A model generated the notes under the pieces. It ran no database searches. It was not told the origin of the DNA and worked only from the letters and a program-made list of their open reading frames with translations. Positions 12,302 to 24,251 of a stretch of DNA of 64,000 bases are shown in pieces. Positions within the stretch are counted from its first letter, which is position 1. Each line of letters starts with the position of its first letter. The stretch covers positions 248,501 to 312,500 of the forward strand of contig CANTUR010000112.1 of assembly GCA_947683625.1 (NCBI GenBank), written 5' to 3'. This DNA comes from Mallotus nudiflorus (lineage: Eukaryota > Streptophyta > Magnoliopsida > Malpighiales > Euphorbiaceae). The translations under genes and the position numbers were made by a program.

Positions 12302-14536
12302 TTAAAGGAATCGGTTATGCAACTTACAAGTGTAGTGAGCACAAGCCTAAATAGGGTGAAATTTCAAAATTTTCACTTGGATAACCCTTCATGACATGAA
12401 GAATTCCAATAATAAGGATCCATTTTGCATTTTACATGTAGCTAAATATCAAAACAATATATATAACATCAACCTTGGAAACTCTAAGTTTAAAAGAACT
12501 TACAAACTCCTAGTTTGATGTGGACCACAATAATTATCTACAAGCTTTGGATGCGTTAGACTCAACACTTAAATCAAATGCTCTAGCCTCCCTAATGTAG
12601 GGCCTCTATCTTTAAACACCAAAGCTCTACCAAATCACCTTCTTGCCTTGAATTGATTATATGCAAGTGTCCTCTTTGTTAACCCTCACAAATCTTGCAC
12701 TAATTAAATCTTTAGCAAGAACACTTAGGGTTTATTTTGTATAGATGTTGTTCTTTATTTTATGGTGTGTGTCTCTAACCATTTGACCTTATAAATATAT
12801 CTTAGGTTATGTATATATGTAGAGAAAGCATGCTCCTTATCACATTATCTCTCATCTAATAAGTATACAACTTGTCATAATAATTATACAAGTTGTATTT
12901 ATGATTCACTAGTGTGTAAAGAAGATGTAGAAAATACATCTCATGTATTATCTCCACATTCATTCTTTACTCTTATCAATGCAACCTAATCTTTATCTTT
13001 TTCCTTAGTAAAAAATTTACACATAAAAGATAATGTGCCTACTATGCCAAATTTTCCATGGTCAACAATTTACATATAAAAGATAATGTGTGCCCTAATA
13101 TGACAAAATTGATCATATCCTTTTATATGGACTTGGTCTTGGTAATTGAGCCAACACTTGGCTGAAGCCCAATCCATTAGACAAATGGGCCTAGATTAGG
13201 TTCGTAGGCTTTCTCAACATCTTAGATTAATCTTTAGTCCATAACTCTTTTAGGCTTAGGCCCAAAAAGCTTGGGCCATTAATCTAAGTCCAAATAGAAA
13301 TAGAAACAATATATATTATTAATATCTTAATTAGTATCTTATATTAATTAAGTATAAATTAATAATTAAACCTTTACTTGAATTAGATTTCTTAATGTGC
13401 TAGAATCATTGCTTAAAGCATAAATCCAATTCCATCAATCTTAATTATTTGATTAAACACTTTAATCAATAATTATATTAATATTAATGATGATTTGGTG
13501 AAACTCTTTTAAGTGTGACTTACTAGGTTCATGTCTAATTGGCAATGAGAAGATAATATCAACTTGATATTATTTGAAAATTCTTTCAAATCTAAATGTG
13601 AAAATCCCAATTATACACATTTAGTTCTCATAAGTTGTGAGTGACCCCTGACATTGATTTCACAAGTACCTAATAGAAATGAATGCATGAATTGATTCAC
13701 ATGAACCCTTTGCTCATAATTACTACGCACTAAAATCTCTTCATCAGAAGATCCTGATACGGCCTAGATTCATAGTTTAGTCAAACTCTAATAACTATAT
13801 CATATTACCTTATCTCAAGTTATAATTCTTGATAAAATATAACAAATACTAGAACCACTTTTCTGGCACTAAAGCTCTTTCAAGCTATGTCATGTTTGTC
13901 TTGGCTAGGAACTTATTCATCAAGAATAAACTTAGATACCATAGGACCTTCTCATGATTCACTATAAGTAATGAATCCCATCTTGGTCGAACACTCATCC
14001 TTAAATTTAACCGACTAGAGCCATCACATGCCATATACAAACCTTAACCACTCAAATATGGATGACCGTGTCACCTTAGGTCAAAGGACTATATGCAACA
14101 TTATGACCTAGATTGTGATTGTTGACTATAAATGAATATCCATGCAATCACAAATCTAATATCACTATTCGATCCACCTATCATATGAGTATCCATATGC
14201 CTATTCAAATATCTCATATCAAGTAGCATAAGACTCACTACCTCCCTCTATTAGTATCACATAGTAATCAAGGAAAATAGACAGAGGTGATAGGTAAATT
14301 AATATTACCCAAATATTAATTTATTTACTATGAACTTTTTATAGAATATGTACTAAATAAATTTGTAGTTCATATTATCAACTCTTGATAATAAATTTAT
14401 TAAACATGATGCTAATTGATAAATATTCAATTAAATAAACATTTTATATAATAGAACATTATTTTATTGTCATTTAGGATAATTTACTTCGTCAAAATAT
14501 GTGATTGGCCTTTAGGGCATTCCACCTATACTAATA
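12302..14536 (-). repeat. copia-2 3' LTR
   Basis: About 2235 bp, homologous throughout to 31283-33409. The outer end in plus reading is TTAAAGGAAT against TGAAAGGAAT in the other LTR. The inner end in minus reading is TATTAGTATA in both LTRs, so the usual TG start appears as TA in both. It includes GGGCC/GGCCC-rich inverted words near 13160-13290. Confidence 0.88.
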
Positions 14537-14548
14537 ATCTCCCACTTG
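14537..14548 (-). other. copia-2 polypurine tract
   Basis: In minus reading CAAGTGGGAGAT directly precedes the 3' LTR. The CAAGTGGGAGATT form is the usual copia plus-strand primer. It follows the RNase H end by a few dozen bases. Confidence 0.8.
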
Positions 14549-14554
14549 TACTAG

Positions 14555-15260
14555 AGCTAATTACTACCTTAGTTTAGACCTATCTTCTCAAGATGTCAAT
14601 CCAACTGTGGTTGTGTTAGTGCTTTTGTAAGTGGATCAGCCACATTATTGACTGAAACTACCTTTTGCACGAGCTCATCACCTTTCCCAACAAGTTCTCT
14701 GATAATATAAAAGTGCCTTTATATGTGTTTGGATCTCTAGTGAGACCTCAATTCCTTTGCTAAAGCAATGGCTCCATTGTTGTTCCAATAGAGAGGAATC
14801 AAGGACTCAATTAAAGGAACATCTCCTAGTTTAGTAGTGAACTTCTTAATCTGAATAGCTTCTTTAGCAACATCCGATGTAGATATATACTTGGGCTCTA
14901 TAGTGGAATTAATAGTGACACTTTGCTTAGAACTCTTCTAGCTCACTGCTCCTTCATTACAAATGAAAACAAACCTAGAGATAGACTTTCTATCATCTAC
15001 ATCTGATTTAAAATTAGAATCTATGAAACAATTTATCTATAAATCACCTCCTCCATAAGTTAAGACCAAATATTTAGTCCTTCTCAAGTACTTAAAGATT
15101 GCCTTAAAAACTATCCAGTGTTCTACACCTAGATTGGATTGAAACTTGCTAGTCACACTAATAACATAGGCAATATCAGGCCTAGTACACAACATAGCAT
15201 ACATCAAGCTTCCTATGGCTTAAGGATAAGGAACTTTGGCCATTTGCTCCATCTCCTTGG
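14555..15260 (-). pseudogene. copia-2 RNase H domain, broken
   Basis: Minus-strand words in order: RPDIAYVISV, a degraded FIDSNFKSD..DRKSISRFVF (normally D-x-D-[YW]-D/Q), SKQSVTINSTIEPKYISTSDVAKEAIQIKKF and the C-terminal VSVNNVADPLTKAL. In-frame stops occur at several points. This order and the LTKAL ending just before the PPT are standard for copia pol. Confidence 0.88.
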
Positions 15261-15469
15261 GTGTTTTAAGTGATATACCCTTGGATAAATGGATACCATG
15301 CCTAAATGGTAACAATCATCCTTTAGAATCAAGCATATTGAACCTCTTCAACACCTTTTCCAAGTAGACTTTGGGATAAACCTATCATTCTCTCTATAAA
15401 CTCAAATTATAAAGACATAGGTTGCGTCTTTTAAGTCCTTCATCGAGAAGGTTTTAGATAGCTATACTT

Positions 15470-16020
15470 TCATACAGGTCATCATTTCAACATCATTTCC
15501 AATTAGTAAGATGTCATCCATATACAAGACTAGGAAAGTGAGTTGGCTCCCACTAACCTTCTTGTAAACACATGGCTCATCATCATTCTTAATGAAACCA
15601 TAAGAACGGATAGCCTCATCAAAATAATGATTCAAACTCCTTGAAGCCTATTTTAAACCATAGATAGATCTATTAAGCTTGCACACTTTTGATCTATCCT
15701 CAAATTCAAAATCCTTAGGCCATGTAAATCTCTTTCTTAATATAACCATTAATAAAGGCAGTTTTAACATCCATTTGCCAAACTCATAATCATGGTTTAC
15801 AACTATGGCAAGAACTATTCTAATGGATTTAAGCATAGTAACAGAAGAGAAGGTTTCCTCATAGTCAATCCCTTGCCTTTGGCAAAACCCTTTCGATACA
15901 AGCCTTGCCTTATAGGTATCAACCTTTCCATTTGCACCAATCTTTTTCTTGAAGACCCATTTACAATCTATAGGTATAATACCTTCAGGTGGATCAATAA
16001 GTGTTTAGAATTGGTTTGTG
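15470..16020 (-). pseudogene. copia-2 reverse transcriptase, broken
   Basis: Minus reading gives IDCKWVFKKKIGANGKVD, YKARLVSKGFCQRQGIDYEETF, SVTMLKSIRIVLAIVV, then an altered stretch in which the usual D-V-K-TAFLNG.L is replaced by KWMLKLPLLMVILR, then FTWPKDFE, SKVCKLNRSIYGLK, and YMDDILLIGND at about 15520 with the catalytic Y-x-DD. The longest clean piece is 15648-15836. A stop follows YGLK where Q is usual. Confidence 0.9.
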
Positions 16021-16399
16021 TACATGGAATCCATTTTGATTTTCATTGCTTCAAGCCATTTTAAAGAATATTTATCTGATAAAACTTTTTCATATATTGT
16101 AGGATCATCATGATGATTGCTTTCTTCATGAATATGCAACTCTTGCATATTATGTAGAAAACCGTATCTCTCTGGTGGATGAGATATCCTACTAGACCTT
16201 CTAAGGGTTGGTATGATGACATTCTCAATTAGAATAGGCTCTTCAGGTTGATCAATATCCATTTGATCAATTTGTTGGGCTTTTTTAGATGACTCCTCAA
16301 CTAACATTATCTTCCTACCTTTGCCACGTTCCTTAAGAAACTCTTTCTTAAGGAAAATAGCATCCTTACTTATAATAATAACTTGTTCAGTAGGAAGAT
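16021..16399 (-). pseudogene. copia-2 integrase-RT linker
   Basis: An open piece at 16005-16307 reads EESSKKAQQIDQMDIDQPEEPILIEN, then RRSSRISHPPERYGF, the typical R-RS-R-x-S-x-PP.RYGF segment between integrase and RT in plant copia pol, and ends in KWLEAMKIKMDSMYTN, the start of the RT fold. Confidence 0.85.
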
Positions 16400-17215
16400 A
16401 AAATCAGTACCCTAAATTATCTTTAGGATACCTAACAAACATTCTTTTAATCAATTTTACATCCAACTTATATGATTTTAGCCTTTTAATAAAAGTTGGA
16501 CATCCCTAAATCTTAACATGTTTAAAAGTTAGTTTTCTACCATGCCATATCTCTTTTGGTGTAGTAGAAATAGATCTAAATGGAACACGATTAAGGATGT
16601 AGGAGGCCGTTTAGTGTACATAACCCTAAAGTGAAATAAGAAGATCAGTGTAGCTCGTCATAGAACGTTCTATATCCAATAAAGTTTTATTTCATCTTTC
16701 AAACACACCATTTAATTGAGGTGTTCTAGGTGGTGTAAGTTGTGACACAATGTCATGTTCCTTAAGGAACTCAATGAACTCAATACTAAAGTATTCACCT
16801 CCTCGATCTAATTTTAAAGCTTTAATACTTTTCCTAGTTTGGTTCTCTACTTGGGCTTTGAATTCCTTAAACTTTTCAAAAGATTTAGTTTTGTGTTTTA
16901 TAAGAAACAAGTGCCCGTACCTTGATAGATCATCTATAAAGGTTATAAAGTAGTATAAACCACCTCTAGCCATTTTAGCAAATGGTCCACATACATTACT
17001 ATGTATGATCTCCAATACATCCTTAGCTCTTGCTATTTGTCCAACAAATGGTAATCTAGTAATCTTTCCTTAAAGATAAGCCTCACAAGTTGGATTGGTT
17101 ATGGATTCAAGATTGTTCAAGATTCCCATCCTTTCTAACTTATTAATTTTATCTTCCATAATGTGACATAATCTCAAGTGTCATAGGTATTTGGAGTTAG
17201 AGGCATTTTCAATTA
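16400..17215 (-). pseudogene. copia-2 integrase, broken
   Basis: The GAG-pre-integrase/HHCC part is at about 17215-17060. The catalytic core is open at 16692-17015: IHSNVCGPF (the first catalytic Asp of the usual IH.DVCGP is Asn here), YFITFIDDLSRYG, LKLDRGGEYFS (second Asp kept), TPPRTPQLNGVFER (third, Glu kept), then a stop. The C-terminal part continues with a GCPTF/RMFV.Y pattern to about 16400. It would have inserted element cDNA into the genome. The Asn and the stops make it inactive. Confidence 0.9.
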
Positions 17216-17499
17216 GCATTGAATTTGCATTACTCACATTAATTTAAGGCTTATTGCTATTGGACATATTATCAATATAATATAAACCATGTATTAAATA
17301 ACTTATACCAACCATTTCACTTCCAAAGTAAATGATATAAATGTCTCTTTTAAAATGGAATTCATAAACCTTTTAGTTAAACTAAAAATAAAGATAATGT
17401 TTTTATAGGCATTAGGTATATATAATACATCATCCAATAATAAAATATGATTATATAAATCAACAGAAATGGATCTTATAGCCTTGGCTGAAACACTTT

Positions 17500-17790
17500 C
17501 TCCATTTCCAGGCTTTAAGGTCATTTTATTAGGCCTTAACCTTCTCTCATTTGCTAGATTCTATAAGGATGATCAAATGTGAGAACTAGCACCGGTATCC
17601 AATACCCATGCATTTGATGAGCTCTTAGAACATTTAGAAGCATATAAATTAAAGAAAGTCTCACCTTCTCCTTGCTTGCCTATTCCTTTTATCTTAAGAG
17701 ACTTGAGGAACTTAGGACAATTCCTTTTCTAATGTCCTTCACCTTGGCAATGGCAACATTTTCTTTTACCTTATTCTTCCCTCATAATTT
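17500..17790 (-). pseudogene. copia-2 zinc knuckle and aspartic protease
   Basis: Minus reading at about 17765-17720 gives a CCHC knuckle, C-H-C-x-G-E-G-H then a stop in place of the usual W, then KRNCPKF. At about 17610-17580 the protease active site WVLDTGASSH is intact. Beyond it an open piece at 17303-17524 (MTLKPGNGESVSAKAIRS) is the rest of the protease in a frame broken near 17530. Confidence 0.9.
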
Positions 17791-18530
17791 CCTGCCTTTA
17801 TTCTTAGCTATGCTGCCCGTGGGCTTGACAACATTTGTCTTGCCTTTCTTTTTCTTATTGTCTTTCTTCTTATTCCCACTAGAAGAAGTAATAAGTGCAA
17901 CCTCATTTCCATTGCTCCCTTGGATAGCCTTTTGGGCCATCGTAAGCATATTCAAAAGCTCCATAAAAGAACACTTTATTTTGTTTATATGGAAGTTAAC
18001 AATGGTTTGCCCAAAAGATTCAGGAAGGAATGAAAGGATCAAAGCCACTTGGAGGTGGAAGTCCATAGTAAAATCTAGACTTTCTAGTTCCTTCATAGCT
18101 CTAATCATGGAGTTTACATGGACTCCCATGTCCTCACCTTCCTTTATCTTAGCACGAAACAGCCTCTTTGATATCTCATATCTAGCGGTCCTACTATATT
18201 CACCAAACAACTCTTGTAGATGAAGTAGGATTTCCTTTACACTAGTGTACTTTTCATGTTGTCGATGGATTTTGGTACTTATGGAAGCCTACGTGATGTA
18301 GCATGCTTGCAAATCATCATCCTTCCATTTTTATAGAGTATCACACTCCTCTTAGGAAGCATTTTCAGTAAGGGAACTAGGTAAGCATTGTTCTAATACA
18401 TATAGTATTTTTTTGGAAGCTAAAACAACTTTTAGGTTCCTTAGCCAATCTATAAAATTAGGGCCTGTGAGCCTATATTGATCGAGTATGATCAAAAGTG
18501 CATTTGATGGTCTCCTATTATTTAAGTTTC
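17782..18530 (-). pseudogene. copia-2 gag (UBN2-like), broken
   Basis: An open piece at 17782-18210 has FGEYSRTARYEISKRLFRAKIKEGEDM, LILSFLPESFGQTIVNFHINK and a lysine-rich tail, all standard for the UBN2-type gag of plant copia elements. Upstream, to about 18530, the same protein reads SNALLIILDQYRLTGPNF.DWLRNLK with in-frame stops. No initiating ATG is visible in frame, so the start is lost or lies outside the recognisable part. Confidence 0.9.
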
Positions 18531-19515
18531 TGCAAAGGTAACAAGATTAATTAGTTATATGAAATTTTTGTTATTACCATCAAATTTGGTTTTTAATCAT
18601 AATAGCCTTCTATTAACTTGATGAATCCTACACTTCCAAAGTAGGAAACGGAAATCCCTTGTTGGATGGATTTCTAATGGGTGATGGAGTTCTTAATAGG
18701 TCACTAATATCCCTTAGGTACACATTGCCATTCTTGGAATATTAGTTCTTATCAAGTGGACAACTCTTATCCATCACATCTCATATAAGGTTCCGTCAAT
18801 CCGACTCCTAATGTTATAGGCCTCAAGTCCATATTATCTTCTTGGCCTTTGGCATTAGTTAAGTCCACACCATTGGATTAGTGAAATGTATAGATTTGAA
18901 CACTACAAACCTCAGGTACTCCTATTTGCCATTCTTAGCCCATAGTGTATCCATACACCCACAACATCTTATGCTTAACAATAATACTGCATGAATCTCT
19001 TGGGCCTTATGTATGCCCTTGTGTATCCATAACCAATGCACACAATCACAAAACCATGCATGTTATTGCTCCAATGGAGAGCCTAGACCTAAATTTAGTT
19101 TGGAAGATTTTTTAGGTCTTTAATTAAGGTCTGCCTTTGCACATTGGCCAATTATATATATATCATATACATATATTTCATGGCAACTATACAAATATAT
19201 AAATATCACATGTGCATATTGCATGTTATAAACATATATATCACATATATATATAGAACATGCACAATGGATGCACAAATAAGGAGTGATCATGGACTTA
19301 CCCAAACTTATTCTAACTCTTAAAATAATTTACAAAAAAGGCTAAGCACAAGCAAAATCTTTAAGGCATAAAACTCCTTGTCATCATCTCTATGGGCCTC
19401 TAACTTGAACACTTCAAGCTCTATAACACAACTCTTATGACTTACATTCAATCCTTGGCATACCAAGGCAAATATTACATCCTAATACTATGTAATTAAC
19501 ATTTAAGTACACACC
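18531..19515 (-). other. copia-2 5' leader, part next to gag
   Basis: Non-coding leader between PBS and gag. It includes a TA-rich patch at 19150-19260 with repeated CATATATAT/ATATATCAC words. The nested gypsy insertion at 19521 splits it from the rest (30934-31268). Together the leader is about 1.3 kb. Confidence 0.75.
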
Positions 19516-19520
19516 AAATA
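19516..19520. repeat. Target-site duplication of the Tekay-type element, left copy
   Basis: AAATA at 19516-19520 matches AAATA at 30929-30933 exactly, directly outside the TG and CA ends of the LTRs. Confidence 0.92.
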
Positions 19521-19789
19521 TGTAATATCCCGTGTTTTTAGAATATTTTTACACTGTACCGGGATATGCAGTGTCAATAATTTTTGTATATATATTACGA
19601 TATTTTTATGAGTTGTTATGTATTTTAAACCTATTTTAATTACTGTGTTTTATCTACAGTACTTTACGTAAAATTTTCCCGGGACTTACATTTTCGGGGA
19701 AATTTTCATGTAAATATTTTAGTATTAATTATTTTAAATATATCTTCGGACTTGCATGAACTAATACGTATTTTTAAATTACTAAATAA

Positions 19790-20043
19790 ATTCGTGTGTA
19801 TATATTTATTTAATTAGGGTTTAATATATTACCCTAATATTTTATTATTTATTTATTTATTTATTATTATTTAATTATTTTATTTATTATTAAATTATTA
19901 AAATTTTTATTTATTATTATTTTATTATTTTATTTTATTTTTCTTTTTCTTTTTCTTTTTTTTTCTTCTTTCTTTTCTTTTCTTTTCTTTCTTTCTTTTT
20001 CTTTTTTTTTCTTCTTCTTCTTCTTCTTCTTTTCTTCTCTCCC
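19790..20043 (+). promoter_or_regulatory. Probable core promoter of the Tekay LTR: TATA-like box and pyrimidine patch
   Basis: GTATATATTTATTT at about 19798 is a plausible TATA box. From 19938 to 20043 the plus strand is almost pure C/T, ending TTCTTCTCTCCC. A pyrimidine patch between TATA box and leader is a usual plant core-promoter mark. I infer transcription starts near or within it, which would make U3 roughly 0.45-0.5 kb. No start site can be seen directly. Confidence 0.4.
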
Positions 20044-20276
20044 GCGCCCGACCATTCTTCCTTCCCCTCACCGTCTGCAACTCCGGCCACCTACCATCGG
20101 TGTGCCTCCCGGCTTACCACCGCCGTTCCCAGCCGTCCCCCTTCGCCAGCAGCTCCCTTCCTCGGCGCCGGCAGCTCCATTCTTCCTCTTTTGGCCGAAA
20201 TCAACCCTTCACCGTTTCTCCCTCCTCCGGCCACCGTTTTCGACACCGCCGGTCTCTTTCTTCTCCTTGAGCTCTG

Positions 20277-20282
20277 GTGAGT
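20277..20282 (+). promoter_or_regulatory. Candidate splice donor in the LTR leader
   Basis: CTCTG|GTGAGTG closes the GC-rich leader-like patch and opens a T-rich intron-like body. The same site is kept in the 3' LTR at 28466. A matching acceptor TCTTTTTAG stands at 22925-22933, one base before the gag ATG. Confidence 0.35.
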
Positions 20283-21950
20283 GTGATTCTAGCTTTGGTT
20301 TGAGCTGAATTGGTCTAGAATTGCTTAGGTTTCGAATTTTCAATTTCGGCCTATTAGGGTTTTTGATTTTTTTTGAGCTTAGAATTGATTGATTCATGAA
20401 AACTTCCTTCACAAATGTTGATTCTAGTAGCTCAATCTACATGTATGAATTTTTGTAGAATTTTTGGAGATTGTTTGGATTTTTGGGTATTTTTGAATAT
20501 TTTAATATTATTTTCTAATTTTTGGAAATTAATTATTTAAATTATGAAATTGGGATTTATGGTTAAATTAGGTGTTGAAATGAATTATAGGAATTTATTT
20601 GGAATTTTTATGAATTTCTAAGTATTTATTTTCAATTAATTGAGTTTATGTGATTTTGAGAAATTAGGTTAATTGTGTTTTTATTTGAATTTAATTGGTT
20701 AATTGAGTTTAATTATTGATATTATTGATAAATATGTTGATAAAATTAATTTTGGATAATTGTATGATTTTTGGTGAATTTTTGAAGTAATTTAAGTATA
20801 TTTATATATATAGGGGTATTTTGGTAATTTTACCCTAAATTGGCTAAAAATGTAATTTAATTGGTTTTAATAGTTATTTAAGGTATAAAAATGATTTCTA
20901 TAAATTATTTAGTATTTTTAACTAATTAAAACTATTTTTCGTAAATTATTTTCAATTATATATATAATATACGGTTTTTCTAATAAAATGAGTTTTTGTT
21001 GGTTTTTACAGTGTTTAAAGGTTAATTATGTAATTTCTACCTATAAAATGTATTTTTAGGTTTTAAGGATATTTTTGGTATTTCTGAATTATTCTGTGTT
21101 TGTGAACCCCGGTCGGTAGATTGTAGTCTGGAGTCCGACCGAGGGGTTGTGGATTGTGTTGAGCTTATTTTATGAAGTGTGTTTCTTTGTAGGGTCGGCT
21201 CTACTCTTTTAAGTAGAGAGATGTCTGTTTTACAGGGGAGATTCTGCCGAATTTTTGGTAGAATTCTCGTAAAACGTGATATCCAATCGAACCCTAATTT
21301 CTGATTCTGTGTTTAATACTCTAGATCGAATTCTAGGATTTCTGTTAGGATTATTCTGATGTCGGTTACTTATTTCTTGTTTAGTTGCGCCGAGACCGAG
21401 GGCTAGTGGACCAGGCCCGTCGGACCCGTCTCGTGGAGCGCACTAGATGAGTTACTATACTATATATATATGCTTAGGATGCATGATTTAGAAATATATG
21501 TTTTACTTTGATTAAAATGCATAAATAATGTGATTTGTATTTAAGTATATTTTTGGTTTATTTTTGGTATATAATAAATTATATACATGTTTTATTAATA
21601 AAATATATTTAAAATGTTTTTAAATATATTTTTAGTTTAATTTATGATTTGATTGAATTTATTTGACATATATATACTCGAAATATACCTGGTTTACTTT
21701 TGGTATATTTTTGGTATATATATGGTTTATATTGTTGTTTTAATTAAATTCATGCATCATTTATTGTGAATGAATGATTGATATTATTAATGAAGGATAT
21801 CAATAGAACGTGCTACCTAGTGGGCAGCACTAGGACCGAGTACGTACCGGTACGCCTATAGTATTTAGGCTATAATACTAACTTATTTGTGGATATTGAT
21901 TTGATGTGATTATTGATATGTGTGAGATATGGTTTGTGGGTGTGGTTGCT

Positions 21951-22046
21951 GGAGCTCGGTTGACCAAGTGTCTCGGGGCCAATCACACTGGCAGTCAGAC
22001 TGTTGGAGCTCGATTGACTTAATGTCTCGGGGCCAGTCTACTGTCC
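21951..22046 (+). repeat. 54-bp tandem duplication in the LTR
   Basis: GGAGCTCG.TTGAC..A at 21951 recurs at 22005, each followed by GTGTCTCGGGGCCA or close. The same two units lie at 30142 and 30196 in the other LTR, so the duplication is older than this insertion. Confidence 0.85.
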
Positions 22047-22741
22047 AAATGGATTAAGTGGATATATTTGGAATAAGTGAGCCTGTATGGCTAGAGTGTT
22101 GTCTAACACTATTTCCGAGGTTGCGATATTCTAGGGTTCTATGTGATCCTTCATAAATCATGATTTTAAATAAAAGTATATAAAAATGATTTTACTGCAT
22201 CTGTGTGAATTTTCCTGTATATATACATATTAGATATGTATTATTGACTGTATGCATTGTCATTTAGTATGTATGTATATATATTATAGTAATTCACTCA
22301 GTGAGGTCTGACTCCCCTCCGTTGACTATTTTTCAGGAGAGTCAACTTCTTCAGACCTCAGTAGCAGGTCGATACGCCGGATTTCTTCCGCCCCGGCTTC
22401 TTTGTGTAAATTATCTACTTGAGTCTTATTTATTTTATCTAGACACTGCAGTAGTTGTGAATTAAAGTATTGGATTTCATGTATTTTATTTTAAAAGAGA
22501 TGTATTATATTGAAACTGGATTTGTATTAAAGATTATATATCTATGAGATGAGATTTGATTTAAATCCAGTTTATGTGAATAATATTATGATATTATGAT
22601 TTTATTTCTGCTGCATATAATATTGTTATTATTATTATTGTATGATTTATTTTATTTTTAGGCTTGCTACGGGTTCCGGATTCGAAAGAATTCCCGTTCC
22701 CTAGCGCCGGTCATGGCCCCTGTTTTGGGTCGTGACAAAGT

Positions 22742-22752
22742 TGGTATCAGAG
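22742..22752 (+). other. Tekay primer-binding site
   Basis: TGGTATCAGAG, complementary to the 3' end of initiator tRNA-Met, begins four bases after the LTR ends. Confidence 0.9.
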
Positions 22753-22934
22753 TGGAGTTCTATGTCAGGGCTTAGTTATGTGAGTTGTGGCCCTAGTTTT
22801 CGAGTTGTGTTTTCTGTTGAACTACTGCAGTGTATTAGGTTCGAGTATGTCTTGATGAGTATTCCTTGCTGTAGTTTTCAGCGTTATTCCTCCATTGTCT
22901 ATTTTATCTGAATCTTTCCGTTTGTCTTTTTAGT

Positions 22935-24251
22935 ATGAAGAGGCGAGCGCGTGTTGCTCCACCGGTCGTTGAGGCCGAGGATGATGAGTCTTTTCAGGAT
23001 GAGGTTTTACCTCCTGAGCCGCCAGTTAGGCGTAGAGGTCGTGGTAGAGGTAGACCTCGAGGAGCGGCAGGTCACCGTAGGCAGAGAGAGTTACAGGACG
23101 AGGAGCCTGTTGAGCCTGAATTTGATGTTCATGTTCCTCCTGTCGTTCAGCCTGCCTATCAGCAGGGTATGTCTGACCCTGAGGCAGCTTTGTTCTATGC
23201 CCGAGTTGGCAGGATTGCGTTTGATGGTACTTCTGATCCTTTAGATTTTCTGCATGCGATTGAGACTAGGACTCAGACTGCTCATACCGAGTACCAGCGG
23301 ATCATGATTATTGAGTTGTCTGTTGAGGGTCCAGCTCTATATTGGTTCATTCAGATGATCCAGCCCTACATGATGACGATGACCTGGGCTCAGTTCCGAG
23401 AGTGATTTATGAGGAGATTCTGTCTAGAGCCTCTTCGTTTGAGCTATCATCTTCGATTGACCAGTATTTCTCGTGGAGATCGATCTGTAGAGGAGTATAC
23501 CCGAGAGTTTCTTCGTCTGGGTAGATATGTTGAGGATCTGATGCGAGATCAGTATTTCGCAGTCACTACGTATGTTATTGGTTTGGGTTCAGCTTTTGCT
23601 GGTATGCCTACAGCAGGTCTTACCCTTGAGTCTGTGATTGAGTTAACTAAGGAGATTGAGCTGAGATTAGTTAGGCAGGGAGCGATGCCTGATTACTACC
23701 AGTTAGGAGTTCAGTCTAGTGGATTGCAGGCTACTCCATATTCAAGTTTTCATGTTAGATCGAGTAGTCAACATCGAGGTCCGACTCAGCAGAGTCAGAG
23801 ACAGCAGTAGCAAGTGCATCGGAGCAGTAGACATGGCCATGGAGGTCAACGTAGATCATTCAGATTCGGATCAGGTGCTTCGAGCAGCAGCAGTGGTCAT
23901 AGTTCTGGATCAGCGACCAGCGTTTGCCAAACTTATGGTAGAGTCCATCAGGGACCATGTTATTTGACACCACTGACATGCTTCAGATGCGGGCATACAG
24001 GACATTTTGCCAGATCATGTCCTTATTCCGATTATCAGCAGCAGCAGATTTCGCGATTCCCACAGCAGTCGATTGCTAGTGCTGCACCCGTGCCATTTCA
24101 GTTACCACCAGCCCAGCATCAGAGTTCTACTCAGTTTGTTCCACAGCAGAGTCGTGGTAGAGGTACTAGAGGAGGTGCCAGAGGTGTTGGCCAGGCTTCT
24201 ACCAGTCAGCAGGGAGGTCGAGGTCAGGCTAGAGTTTTCCATCTGACTTAG
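22935..24251 (+). pseudogene. Tekay gag, three in-frame stops
   Basis: One frame runs from ATG 22935 (MKRRARVAPP) through an acidic and Arg/Gly-rich head, a Retrotrans_gag domain (F.RVGRIAFDGTSDPLDFLHAIE ... GDRSVEEYTREFLRLGRY) and a CCHC zinc knuckle C-F-R-C-G-H-T-G-H-F-A-R-S-C at about 23980-24025, then a Q/S/G-rich tail. Stops sit at 23403-23405 (TGA), 23808-23810 (TAG) and 24249-24251 (TAG). Frame is kept throughout. The ATG lies one base after a good polypyrimidine-AG acceptor. Gag would package element RNA in virus-like particles. Confidence 0.93.

Larger units (their letters stand above)
19521..22737 (+). repeat. Tekay element 5' LTR
   Basis: 3217 bp, starts TGTAATATCCCG and ends GTCGTGACA. 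It has an unusual internal layout: A+T-rich head, 100-bp pyrimidine tract (19938-20043), a GC-rich patch (20041-20276), then an A+T-rich body, a 54-bp tandem duplication (21951-22046) and a short GC-rich tail. Its copy at 27724-30928 shares every one of these parts. Confidence 0.96.

Noticed and set aside
17672..18223. 183-codon plus-strand open frame
   Set aside because: It is the antisense of copia-2 gag and zinc knuckle, which are clearly recognisable on the minus strand.
20102..20308. 68-codon proline-rich open frame in the Tekay LTR, kept in the other LTR at 28291-28497
   Set aside because: It begins with GTG, not ATG, and conservation between the two LTRs follows from their recent identity. 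GC-rich leader sequence gives such frames easily.
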